DNA of 64,000 nucleotides, from positions 930,001 to 994,000 of the forward strand of contig CP065008.1 of the NCBI GenBank assembly GCA_016699735.1, read 5' to 3'. Position 1 is the stretch's first letter, and the number at the start of each line of letters is the position of its first letter. The stretch comes from Alphaproteobacteria bacterium (GTDB lineage Bacteria; Pseudomonadota; Alphaproteobacteria; Micavibrionales; Micavibrionaceae). Below, piece after piece: positions 8,101-15,313 of the stretch. The notes below the pieces were generated by a model. It had not been told where the DNA came from. It saw nothing but the letters and a program-made list of their open reading frames with translations, and ran no database searches. The position numbers were made by a program, and so were the translations under genes.

Positions 8101-11040
8101 TTCCTGAATGCCGAGTCGGTCGATATGTTCCAGATCAAGCAGAACGCGGTCCAGATCATCGTCCCGCCCGACGACAAACTTCTGAACGTCAAGGTCACCT
8201 CCGACAAGGTCGTCTACCAGCCGCAGGAGGAGGGCACCTACGAGATCGAAGTCACCGACGGCAACGGTAAGCCCGTCAGCGGCGAAATCGCCCTCGGCAT
8301 CACCGATGCCTCGGTCTATTACATCCAGAGCGAACTCGCCGAAGACATCCGCAAATTTTTCTACGGCGCGAAGAAGTACGACTCCATCCAGACCTACGCC
8401 AGCTTCTACCAATACGCCTTCGTCAATTACGCGCTGGATGAAAACGGCAATATCATCCTGCAATCGCAGCTCGATGACCTCAAGAAACAAAAATCTGATG
8501 GGGGCGAACAGGAATTGCTCAGGCAGGATGAAAGCCAGGTAGGAGGCATGAGAAGGCTGAAAGAGGGCGTTGCCACCAATGGTTTCGGTGGCGGGGCGAT
8601 GGGAGATATGGCTTATAATATGGCTTCTCCGGCCCCTGCGGCCGCGCCTATGGAATCCGGAGCCTCCATGATGAGCATGGAGGCCGACGCCGTCGCGCCG
8701 ATGCGGGAAGAGAAAATGATGGCCAAAAGCGCCGTGATGGCCGACAAGAACTCTGCGGCAATCCCCGGCCAGGCCGGGCCAGAGCCGCAGCTCCGCACCG
8801 ATTTCCGCTCCACGGTCATCTGGCTGCCCTCGGTGGTGACTGACGCCAACGGCAAGGCGACCGTCAAAGCTAAATTCCCCGACTCCCTGACCACATGGCG
8901 CATGACCGCCCGTGCAATCACCACGGAAACCGCCGTAGGTACGGTTACACATGACGTGAAATCCAACAAGGAACTGATGGTCCGCCTGCAGGCTCCGCGC
9001 TTCTTCACCGAACGCGACCTCGTGGACGTTTCCGCCCTGATCGACAATATGAGCGGTGAGGAAATCACCGTGACGCCGGAGATTAAAGTTGAAGGCTTGG
9101 ACGTGACGGGCCTCTTCCAGAACGGCCAGTTCGTCAAGGGCGAGCAGGGGCCGGTCAAGGTTCCCGCCAACGGCCAGACCCGCGTGGATTGGGCGGTCTT
9201 CGCCAAGGACGCCGGAACCGCGAAAATCACAGTCACCGCACGCGGCCAGAAAAATGCCGATGCCATGGAAAAAACCTTCCCGGTCATCCCGCACGGCATC
9301 GAGAAATTCATCGCCCAGGCCGCGATCCTGAAATCCGAATACGGCAAGCAGGAACGCGAACTGAAAATCTCGATCCCCAAGGAGCGCATCAAGGAAAGCA
9401 CGTCCCTGCAGATCACAATCTCCCCCTCGATGGCCGCGAACCTGCTCGATGCGCTGCCCTATCTGGCGGATTACCCCTATGGCTGCGTAGAGCAGACCAT
9501 GAGCCGCTTCCTGCCCGCGATCATCGTCCGCAAGACTATGCGCGATCTCGGCATCGCGGATCAGGATATCGCCGCCTACCTCAGCGATGTTCTGGAACCC
9601 CGCAACGATCCCGCAGGCCACCCTGAAAAGCGCACCGACGCCACCTATAAGAAGCTCGATGACATGGTCGATCAAGGCCTCAAGCGCCTCTACGACTTCC
9701 AGCATTCCGACGGCGGCTGGGGCTGGTGGAAAGAGGGTGACAGCGACCGCTACATGACCGCTTACGTCCTCTGGGGCTTAAGCCTCACGCAGCAGTCAGG
9801 CGTAAACGTGCGCCCCGACATCATCGAAAACGCTAAACGCTTCCTGCAGGTGCAACTGGTGCAGGAGGAAAGCAACCCCGATATGCTGGCCTGGATGCTC
9901 TTCGCCCTCGCCGAGTCCGGCTCGAAAAGCGAGTTCGAGGACAAGCAGCGCGAGCGCCTTTGGGAGATGCGCGACAAGCTTAACCCCTACACCCGTGCGC
10001 TCCACGCCCTCGGCGAACATAAACGCGGCAACGGGGAGGGAACCAAAATCCTCGCCCAGAACCTCATCAACGGCGTTCTGGAGGATAAAGACAGCGGCAC
10101 AGCCCATTGGGGTGAATCCGGAATCTACTACCGCTGGAGCGAGGGCGGCGTGGAAGGCACGGCCTTCGTCATCAAGGCGCTCTCCAACATCGACCCGACC
10201 AGCGCCTATCTGGAGCCTGCCGTGAAATGGATGAGCCTGAACCGCCGCGGAGCAAGCTGGAAAAACACCCGCGACACCGCCATGGCCATCCTCGGCCTCG
10301 CCGACTATCTGAAGGCCTCAAAGGAACTGGCGCCGAACTATAATTATCAGGTGATCGTCAACGGCAAAATGGTGCGCGAGGGCAAAGTGGACGAAACCAA
10401 CATCTTCAGCTTCAACCGCATCATCGACATTCCGGCCGATGCGCTGAAGGACGGCGAAAACACGGTGAAGATCGTGATGGACGGCAAGGGTGCGCTCTAC
10501 GCCTCCGCCTACACGAAATACTTCACGCTGGAGGAGCCGATCACCAAGGCCGGCAACGAAATCTTCGTCACCCGCAAATACTTCATCCAGTCCGTCAAGG
10601 AAACCCTGATGAAGGGCTTGGCGCAGGATTGGAAACCGCTGAACGACGGCGATACCGTCAACAGCGGCGACCGCATCCGCGTGGATATCGAATTGGAGGC
10701 CAAAAATCACTACGAATATCTGGTCAGCGAGGACTACAAACCCGCGGGCCTAGAGGCCGTGCAACTGCAAAGCGGCCCCGGCTGGTTCACGGGGATAGAC
10801 GCGCAAGGTCACGAAACCGGCGGCCAGAGCTATCTCTATCAGGAATTCCGGGATCAGAAGGCCGCCTTCTTCATCGACAAGCTCAAGCAAGGCAAGCACA
10901 AGATCAGCTACGAACTCCGCGCCGAAGTGCCCGGAACCTTCCACGCCATGCCCAACCAGACCCACGCCATGTACGTGCCCGAAATCCGCACGAACTCCGA
11001 CGAAATGCGCGTAACCGTGGGGGAAAGGGTGGAGGAATAA
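5137..11040 (+). CDS. Alpha-2-macroglobulin family protein, giant, with thioester motif
   Basis: The 1967-residue protein starts with a cleavable signal (MKHSPIFVFFALLLMLGQAYA) and has no lipobox Cys, so it is probably soluble in the periplasm. Residues about 25-310 form helical TPR-like repeats, for example DDAFYQLGMSYENRQDFVKAVEIY. Macroglobulin (MG) domains follow, including a Tyr-rich segment near residues 700-730. A Met/Ala/Pro-rich flexible stretch near residues 1140-1215 precedes the A2M core (RTDFRSTVIWLPSV). The thioester motif is intact, GCVEQ with C1450 and Q1453, in a context typical of trapping proteins. An alpha-toroid region (GGWGWWKEGDSDRYMTAYVLWGL) and a C-terminal receptor-like domain complete the protein. 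Known relatives trap proteases. Most bacterial partners sit beside pbpC, which is absent here. Nearly all the opposite-strand open frames here are shadows. Confidence 0.93.
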   Translation: MKHSPIFVFFALLLMLGQAYAYTENDMEDGRKYYDEKSWQLALEQFGKLLEQKTEREDLSREVLFKWSDCILRLNDQAQALKATQNLQTIITGKEQDRWWAESNVALAIYFIQIDPYGKQQDVRLALDSARNWWAGSTDLDLARAKFLEISFQLADFITTRWGWYYTEIQPIRLGEAQKMIAPPTPNPQPSNIGLQVLYEEILKVAQTDDDKARAHYGLAMASMSNYTGDQKLHDKAAEEFNIVIKDFPKSEWADDAFYQLGMSYENRQDFVKAVEIYNLFISTFKPGESQWLDEIKRRVEYITQPQLNISTGQTFVPGSQVNLNLNWRNIKDVEFTLYNLDMTQAMSLSNFPNGINSYYDVVQRFRDNKGLMANLPVALQWKLNMNDEGKHIYHGESRSLAKWRVSEPGGAFKPEDGILPVGAYILVVRSGATEALDLILVSESALLSKITKDKALLWAVNAKTGQPLPDVVIKYVYSYYDVQGHTYWKEGEGVTDSQGLLTADLVYPQGGQAYQRQHNVFAVVSDKTTGQAFVQNNYYYNEYNNKGEWWFYAFTDRPAYRPNETVSFKGILRRPHEGGFQIHAGKRVKVQIMNPQGQQVKEEIFTLNEYGAFSGELTLDEKAVLGQYSVNLMAEDNSMYMGAAQIFRLEEYKLPEFTVTVTPKEKEVKEGEINAYRLGDTLEVEVDSQYYFGGAVAEADVEYLVYQQPYYQYYWPVRPYPWYYEDIYPRQQNYGYYGNLMEQKKIKTDKDGKAHFTIETPKDSPNDLQYHVEVRVVDKSRREIIGSSDIKVTKNAFFAFLEPKESLYRPGDKAKVTIRTMTANELPVGVEGKVTVLRNWWRDPVIQDSRMIKPAGYDGTELFTKFVKTNEKGEAEFEFEPNENGYYEIRFTGFDNGNEVIGRTYIFVCEPSAINIGYQYSGLQIITEKDTYKPGETAQAMIVTDRPGLWVMFSQESDELYNYQLIEMKGTVKLIEIPITDKFTPNIFLNAESVDMFQIKQNAVQIIVPPDDKLLNVKVTSDKVVYQPQEEGTYEIEVTDGNGKPVSGEIALGITDASVYYIQSELAEDIRKFFYGAKKYDSIQTYASFYQYAFVNYALDENGNIILQSQLDDLKKQKSDGGEQELLRQDESQVGGMRRLKEGVATNGFGGGAMGDMAYNMASPAPAAAPMESGASMMSMEADAVAPMREEKMMAKSAVMADKNSAAIPGQAGPEPQLRTDFRSTVIWLPSVVTDANGKATVKAKFPDSLTTWRMTARAITTETAVGTVTHDVKSNKELMVRLQAPRFFTERDLVDVSALIDNMSGEEITVTPEIKVEGLDVTGLFQNGQFVKGEQGPVKVPANGQTRVDWAVFAKDAGTAKITVTARGQKNADAMEKTFPVIPHGIEKFIAQAAILKSEYGKQERELKISIPKERIKESTSLQITISPSMAANLLDALPYLADYPYGCVEQTMSRFLPAIIVRKTMRDLGIADQDIAAYLSDVLEPRNDPAGHPEKRTDATYKKLDDMVDQGLKRLYDFQHSDGGWGWWKEGDSDRYMTAYVLWGLSLTQQSGVNVRPDIIENAKRFLQVQLVQEESNPDMLAWMLFALAESGSKSEFEDKQRERLWEMRDKLNPYTRALHALGEHKRGNGEGTKILAQNLINGVLEDKDSGTAHWGESGIYYRWSEGGVEGTAFVIKALSNIDPTSAYLEPAVKWMSLNRRGASWKNTRDTAMAILGLADYLKASKELAPNYNYQVIVNGKMVREGKVDETNIFSFNRIIDIPADALKDGENTVKIVMDGKGALYASAYTKYFTLEEPITKAGNEIFVTRKYFIQSVKETLMKGLAQDWKPLNDGDTVNSGDRIRVDIELEAKNHYEYLVSEDYKPAGLEAVQLQSGPGWFTGIDAQGHETGGQSYLYQEFRDQKAAFFIDKLKQGKHKISYELRAEVPGTFHAMPNQTHAMYVPEIRTNSDEMRVTVGERVEE

Positions 11041-11049
11041 ACCTAATAG

Positions 11050-11379
11050 CTATGTTTCATTAAAAACGTCATCAAGAACCCCGTACACATACTCATGCAA
11101 AAACGAGGTGCTACCGTGGTGAATGAGCGTATCCTGACCATCAAAAAAAGTTAGATAAGGTATTATTTCTTTGCCATCAATTTTTATCGTGGCTGAGTTA
11201 TCAATCAAACTTGCTATTCCAAAGCAGATTTTTCCTGTCAGCTTTTTTATTTCTTGAGCATCAACATTTGGCAATTCAGCATTCTCAATCGCCCATTTTA
11301 CCTTTTGAATGATCTCATCAATTAGAATAAGCTGTTTATTATCAAAATCGCCGGTGTCTATCCTGGTTTTTAAATCCAT
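11050..11379 (-). CDS. Small hypothetical protein
   Basis: The ATG at 11379 gives 109 residues and is preceded by TTGGAG six bases upstream, so I prefer it to the TTG fifteen bases earlier. The product is a soluble alpha/beta-looking acidic protein (MDLKTRIDTGDFDNKQLILI at the N terminus, VYGVLDDVFNET at the C terminus) and is not recognised as a family. The gene is richer in AT than the flanking macroglobulin and KamA-like genes. With the divergent DUF3806-like gene it may form a small acquired patch. It is convergent with the macroglobulin gene, with only nine bases between the stops. Confidence 0.6.
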   Translation of the reverse strand: MDLKTRIDTGDFDNKQLILIDEIIQKVKWAIENAELPNVDAQEIKKLTGKICFGIASLIDNSATIKIDGKEIIPYLTFFDGQDTLIHHGSTSFLHEYVYGVLDDVFNET

Positions 11380-11392
11380 GTGTTTCTCCAAC

Positions 11393-11417
11393 AAAAAAAG
11401 GCGGCCTCTCAGCCGCC
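11393..11417 (-). terminator. Rho-independent terminator, copy 1 of a duplicated element
   Basis: The stem GGCGGC / GCCGCC (11400-11405 and 11412-11417) with a six-base loop is followed on the minus strand by a run of T. It lies upstream of the hypothetical gene at 11379. It is identical over about 24 bases to the terminator at 11974-11997, so the pair brackets the DUF3806-like gene. Confidence 0.75.
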
Positions 11418-11423
11418 ATTATT

Positions 11424-11975
11424 GTGCCTAAGGATAAAAAAATCTATGTTATTCTTATGAGGCTGTTCTACGCGCTTGCTTTTATATTCGCATTTGCACC
11501 CATTCAAATATTTTCAGAACAGGGATTTTGTATGCATCAGACATTCTCTGAATTAACGGATGACGATAAAAACAGGCTGGAAGAGCAGCGGAAAATTATC
11601 ACGAAATATTTAGACGAAAATAGCGTTGAGAAATTTAAGACACCAGCAGGTAAATTAGGGACTCTCAGGGCGCTTTTGACCGCAAAAGTCTTCAAACCTG
11701 AACAAACATACGAATTACAATCCATGGGAATCGTACTCGGGGACGTTTTCGTTCAGGACAAGGGGTTCCACTGGATCATGGTTGAGGATGAATATGGGCG
11801 TGATCCCGCAATCAAATTTGAAGACACAAGCATTATAGCTTTTCCTCTAACGATGATTTCAAAGCGTATCGAGCGCGGAGAGGAAGTTGATGTGTTTGAT
11901 CTTTACAACGGAGTAGCGGATACTCTTATAGAGCTAATTGAAGAAGAAAAGACGGACAGTATCAATAAAAAATAA
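11424..11975 (+). CDS. DUF3806-like protein, start uncertain
   Basis: The core resembles DUF3806: KAFKP/TYELQSMGIVLGDVF, HWIMVEDEYGRDPAI near residue 113, FPLTMISKRIERGEEVDVFDL near residue 140, and a C-terminal helix. The frame can start at GTG 11424, ATG 11457 or ATG 11532. The first two would add a hydrophobic leader (RLFYALAFIFAFAPIQIFS) that could be a signal peptide or anchor. ATG 11532 has the best ribosome site (AGGGA seven bases upstream) and gives a soluble protein of about 147 residues. The function of the family is unknown. The gene is AT-rich compared with its neighbours and is bracketed by two copies of one terminator, which suggests insertion or duplication. Confidence 0.68.
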   Translation: MPKDKKIYVILMRLFYALAFIFAFAPIQIFSEQGFCMHQTFSELTDDDKNRLEEQRKIITKYLDENSVEKFKTPAGKLGTLRALLTAKVFKPEQTYELQSMGIVLGDVFVQDKGFHWIMVEDEYGRDPAIKFEDTSIIAFPLTMISKRIERGEEVDVFDLYNGVADTLIELIEEEKTDSINKK

Positions 11976-11997
11976 AAAAGGCGGCCTCTCAGCCGCC
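11974..11997 (-). terminator. Rho-independent terminator of the KamA-like gene, copy 2
   Basis: The hairpin GGCGGC-CTCTCA-GCCGCC is followed on the minus strand by a T-run. It lies about 35 bases past the stop of the radical SAM gene (stop at 12031), so this is probably the original position. It overlaps the 3' end of the plus-strand DUF3806-like gene. Confidence 0.8.
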
Positions 11998-12030
11998 TTC
12001 ACTCTAACCTTTTCCGCGCAATAAAACCAC

Positions 12031-13620
12031 TTACACGCTGGCCAGGGCTTTCTTTTTGCCGCGCAGGGCCGGGTCGTTCGCCGCGCCGCGCCCCTTCATG
12101 ATCCGGTCGAACAAATCGGTGCCGAAGCTTGAAAGCACAACGTTGAGCAGGCCAGAGAATTTCTCGTGATCCCCGCGCCGCGCATCGTAAATGATCCGGT
12201 CTTCATAGCCCGAAATCCACAGCGCCTCCGGGTTGCTCTTGGCGATAATCAGATCGCCTTGCGACTCCGCCTCGTGCGGCGAGCGGTAGCATTTAAAGAT
12301 CGTAATGCCCTCACCCAGCAGGGCCATGAGCATGAAACGCATCTTCTCAGGCAGCAAATCCATGCCGTTTTCCAGCAAATCCAGCCCCTTGATCACACTC
12401 ACAACTTCCATCTTGCCCCACTCGGTGGACATGACAAAGCGCGAACGTCCGCCATCGGCGATGCCCTTCATGGCATCGTTGTGGATTTTCCATGCCGTTT
12501 CAACGGGTAGGGAGAACGCCTTGTGCCCCTCGATATCCCGCCCCTGAAACAGATATTTGGGCGAAATATTCATCCGGCGCATTTCCTCATGCAGGATGCG
12601 GATCGCCTCGGCATCGTCATTGACGTGCCAGATGATCGGGGTCTGCGTATGGATGCTCACGAACCCAAGCTGCAGAAGCATCTCAACGGGGCGCAGCGAA
12701 GCATCCATCCACTTGTAACCGATCCCGTCCGCATTCGGGATGTAGTTCCCCTCCGCATCGCGCTCCAGAAACTCGTCCGGGTGCGTATAGTGCGAAACGA
12801 TATTGATATGCAGGCTCGGATAATTGGAATGGAGAATCCGCAGAGTCTCGATAAACGCCTCATCCACGCGCTCGGGCCGGAACGCCAGCTCCTTCGAGCC
12901 GATCCGCAATGTATTGACCCCCGCCTGCGCTGCCGCAACGGCAAACTTGTAAAGTGTGATATTGGGCAGGACCAGAGGATCGCCCCCGGACAGCAGAATT
13001 TCACGCACCGGATAGCGCCGCCCGCCTGTCTGCGGGTCGATGCCCTTATGATCCTTTACCCACTTATTGTAATTCCGCACGTAATCGCGCAGCTCTTCGG
13101 GCGTAATGCTGGTCTTGCCCGTGTCCTTGTTGAACAGATCAAGACGATAGCAGTAACGGCAATGTGCCGAGCAGGTGGGGGAGGCATAGCCCAGAACGAT
13201 CTCGTCATACTTATGTAAAAGCTTACCGGCCAGACTGTTATTTTTAGCCGTATAGCGCATCTGGTTGGAGGGGTCTTTTGCCCCGTCCATGCTCAAAGTT
13301 TCTTCAAGACGCGGCAGGATCAGTGCGGCCACGGCCTTGCTCGGTGGCATTTTGGGAACCAGAACCGTGCCGTCCTCGGCGCAAAACTCATCGCCCATGG
13401 CCAGAGCCTGATAATGAGGGTTGGTGCCGAACATCATGCGCTGATCGACGCCTTTCTCCTGCATAAGCTTGTATTTTTCTTCGCCGTAGATATTCAGCAG
13501 CAGCCCGGAGACGCGCTGGTGGTCGAAGCGTCCGCGCAACGGCGCGACGTGCTTCAGGTTGGATTTGGGAATATCGATATCGATCTCGATTTTATCTGAA
13601 TTTTCAATAGGCATGGTCAT
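12031..13620 (-). CDS. KamA-family radical SAM protein (lysine 2,3-aminomutase-like)
   Basis: The 529-residue protein carries the radical SAM cluster motif CSAHCRYC (C150, C154, C157) after ASPT. It continues with LLSGGDPLVLPN (SAM-binding GGD), LRIGSKELAFRPERV, HTQTPIIWHVNDDA and LFQGRDIEGHKAFS, all in the order seen in lysine 2,3-aminomutases and EpmB. It is about 100 residues longer than classical KamA, with extra N- and C-terminal parts, and its motif lacks the usual CRHC(T/F)RRR ending, having CRYCYRLD instead. The substrate is therefore uncertain, though an aminomutase or EF-P-type lysine modification is the natural hypothesis. No epmA or efp is nearby. ATG 13620 and ATG 13614 are both possible starts. 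Confidence 0.82.
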   Translation of the reverse strand: MTMPIENSDKIEIDIDIPKSNLKHVAPLRGRFDHQRVSGLLLNIYGEEKYKLMQEKGVDQRMMFGTNPHYQALAMGDEFCAEDGTVLVPKMPPSKAVAALILPRLEETLSMDGAKDPSNQMRYTAKNNSLAGKLLHKYDEIVLGYASPTCSAHCRYCYRLDLFNKDTGKTSITPEELRDYVRNYNKWVKDHKGIDPQTGGRRYPVREILLSGGDPLVLPNITLYKFAVAAAQAGVNTLRIGSKELAFRPERVDEAFIETLRILHSNYPSLHINIVSHYTHPDEFLERDAEGNYIPNADGIGYKWMDASLRPVEMLLQLGFVSIHTQTPIIWHVNDDAEAIRILHEEMRRMNISPKYLFQGRDIEGHKAFSLPVETAWKIHNDAMKGIADGGRSRFVMSTEWGKMEVVSVIKGLDLLENGMDLLPEKMRFMLMALLGEGITIFKCYRSPHEAESQGDLIIAKSNPEALWISGYEDRIIYDARRGDHEKFSGLLNVVLSSFGTDLFDRIMKGRGAANDPALRGKKKALASV

Positions 13621-13689
13621 AACCCTGGCGCTCCCGCATTCATAAAAAGATAGTCGAAAAATGTATGGCTAAAATCTTAAAGCACCCCG

Positions 13690-13718
13690 CTTTTATGGAT
13701 ATAGGGCAAAAAAGTCAA
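13690..13718 (-). promoter_or_regulatory. Predicted sigma-70 promoter of the KamA-like gene
   Basis: On the minus strand TTGACT (13713-13718) is spaced 17 bases from TAAAAG (13690-13695), placing a transcription start about 60 bases before the ATG at 13620. The -35 is good and the -10 is weak. Confidence 0.4.
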
Positions 13719-13921
13719 GAAAATTTTTGCAAAACTACATTATAACTTATTGATATTGCAGCACAATATATGCACTGCAGCATTGCAGGCGCAGCATTAA
13801 AGATATGCAACAAACGCATAATAGAATCGTGTATTACTGGCGAAGACAATGAAATTGAAGTCATATTTTGTTTATGACACAATGCGCCTGTCGAAGTTTC
13901 TCAGCACGAAAAGGAAAGAGT

Positions 13922-15256
13922 GTGGAAGGAAAGGAAAGCCGCGCCGCTGTTAGGGACATGGCCGGGAGCCTCAAACATACACTGTTCTACGCCGACCTCC
14001 GCCAGATGCCTTGGTGGAAGGCCTTTTTCGTGCATTCCTTCAGGATATTTTTCGCGGTTTCAAAGGATATTTACGACGACCGCATCACCCTGCGCGCCAC
14101 CAGCCTCGTCTACACGACCCTGCTCTCAATCGTCCCGACTTTTGCGATTGTCTTCTCGGTTCTGAAATCCTTTGAATACCACAATAAATTGAAGGAGAGC
14201 CTGCAGAACTTTCTCAGCCCGATGGGCGACCGGGGCATTGAGATTACAAATTACATCATGGCGCTGGTCGAGCGCGTGGACCCGAGCGTATTGGGGTCTG
14301 TGGGTTTGGTATTCCTGATTTACGCGATCATCTCGATGGTCAGCAAGGTGGAGGCCTCGATTAACGAAATCTGGGGCGTAGAGGTCCATCGTCCACTTGT
14401 CCGCCGCTTCAGCGATTATCTCAGCGCTGTCGTTCTTGGCCCGGTGCTGATCCTGATTATTCTGGGGATTATGGCCAATTTTTTCGCCGGCGCCGCATCG
14501 CAGTTTTTCCCCGTAATCGCCGGAATAAAACCCTACGTGGACATGGCCTTGCCCAACGCGTTGATCACGATGGTTTTCCTGTTTCTCTACAAGGCGCTGC
14601 CCAACGACCGTGTTTCCCTGATCTCCGCGCTCATTGGCGCGGTCTGTGCCTGCCTCCTCTGGCAGGTTAGCAGTTGGGCGTTTGCGCATTTCGTGGCCTC
14701 CTCATCCCGTCTGGCCGAACTCTATTCTGTCTTTGCCACGATCATCATTTTCTTCATCTGGCTCAATTTTGCCTGGCTGATTATCCTGATCGGCGCAAGC
14801 ATTGCCTTTTACCACCAGTACCCGCTCGAAACCGTCTCCCGCAATTTTATGCGGACGCCCGCAGCCATGGATTTGCGGCGCGTATCGGTTGAAACAGCGT
14901 TGCTGATCGCGCAGGCGCACCAGCGCGGATACACACCTTGGACGGCCGAAGGTCTGGCGCGCCGTCTTCATGTGCCGAAAAAACTCATTGACCATCTGTT
15001 AAGCGCCATGGAAAAGGCAAAGCTGGTGTACGCCATCGACAGCCGGCCGCCGGGTTTTATTTTTTCAAGGCCCATAAACCAGATCAGCATACGTCATCTG
15101 ATGGACGCTTCGCGTGTAACCGATGCGCCTTTCCTCAAGCGCGACCCGGTGACAGGTCTGGATGAGTTAATGGAGCGTCTGGACGACGCCAAGGAAAAAA
15201 TTCTGCGCGAAATGACCTTGGACGATCTCATGGAAGAGCATAAAAAAGCGCAATAA
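13922..15256 (+). CDS. YihY/BrkB-family inner-membrane protein
   Basis: The protein has the BrkB/YihY layout: SKDIYDDRITLRATSLVYTTLLSIVPTFAIVFSVLKSF, then about six membrane helices, LISALIGAVCACLLWQVSSWAFAHFV, LYSVFATIIIFFIWLNFAWLIILIGA, and a soluble C-terminal winged-helix-like tail of about 120 residues (EGLARRLHVPKKLIDHLLSAMEKAKLVY). These proteins were once called RNase BN but are now treated as membrane proteins of unclear function. The frame is open from TTG 13868. I favour GTG 13922 because AAGGAAAGAG lies just before it; ATG 13874 and ATG 13958 are alternatives. The 300 bases upstream hold the KamA-like gene promoter and AT-rich sequence with repeated GCAGCA/GCAGCATT words. Confidence 0.88.
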   Translation: MEGKESRAAVRDMAGSLKHTLFYADLRQMPWWKAFFVHSFRIFFAVSKDIYDDRITLRATSLVYTTLLSIVPTFAIVFSVLKSFEYHNKLKESLQNFLSPMGDRGIEITNYIMALVERVDPSVLGSVGLVFLIYAIISMVSKVEASINEIWGVEVHRPLVRRFSDYLSAVVLGPVLILIILGIMANFFAGAASQFFPVIAGIKPYVDMALPNALITMVFLFLYKALPNDRVSLISALIGAVCACLLWQVSSWAFAHFVASSSRLAELYSVFATIIIFFIWLNFAWLIILIGASIAFYHQYPLETVSRNFMRTPAAMDLRRVSVETALLIAQAHQRGYTPWTAEGLARRLHVPKKLIDHLLSAMEKAKLVYAIDSRPPGFIFSRPINQISIRHLMDASRVTDAPFLKRDPVTGLDELMERLDDAKEKILREMTLDDLMEEHKKAQ

Positions 15257-15313
15257 AGACCGAATTTAGTAAAATCTCTGGTTTTTGCCGTAAAGTCTTA
15301 TTAAATTGTCAGG

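Noticed and set aside
7999..9705. 568-residue open frame opposite the alpha-2-macroglobulin gene
   Set aside because: Repetitive Asp/Gly/Leu/Val composition is a mirror of the real gene and the frame has no homology I recognise.
13740..13800. GCAGCA-type repeats and near-palindromes upstream of the BrkB-like gene
   Set aside because: Words are short and irregular, and no array or known operator could be defined.
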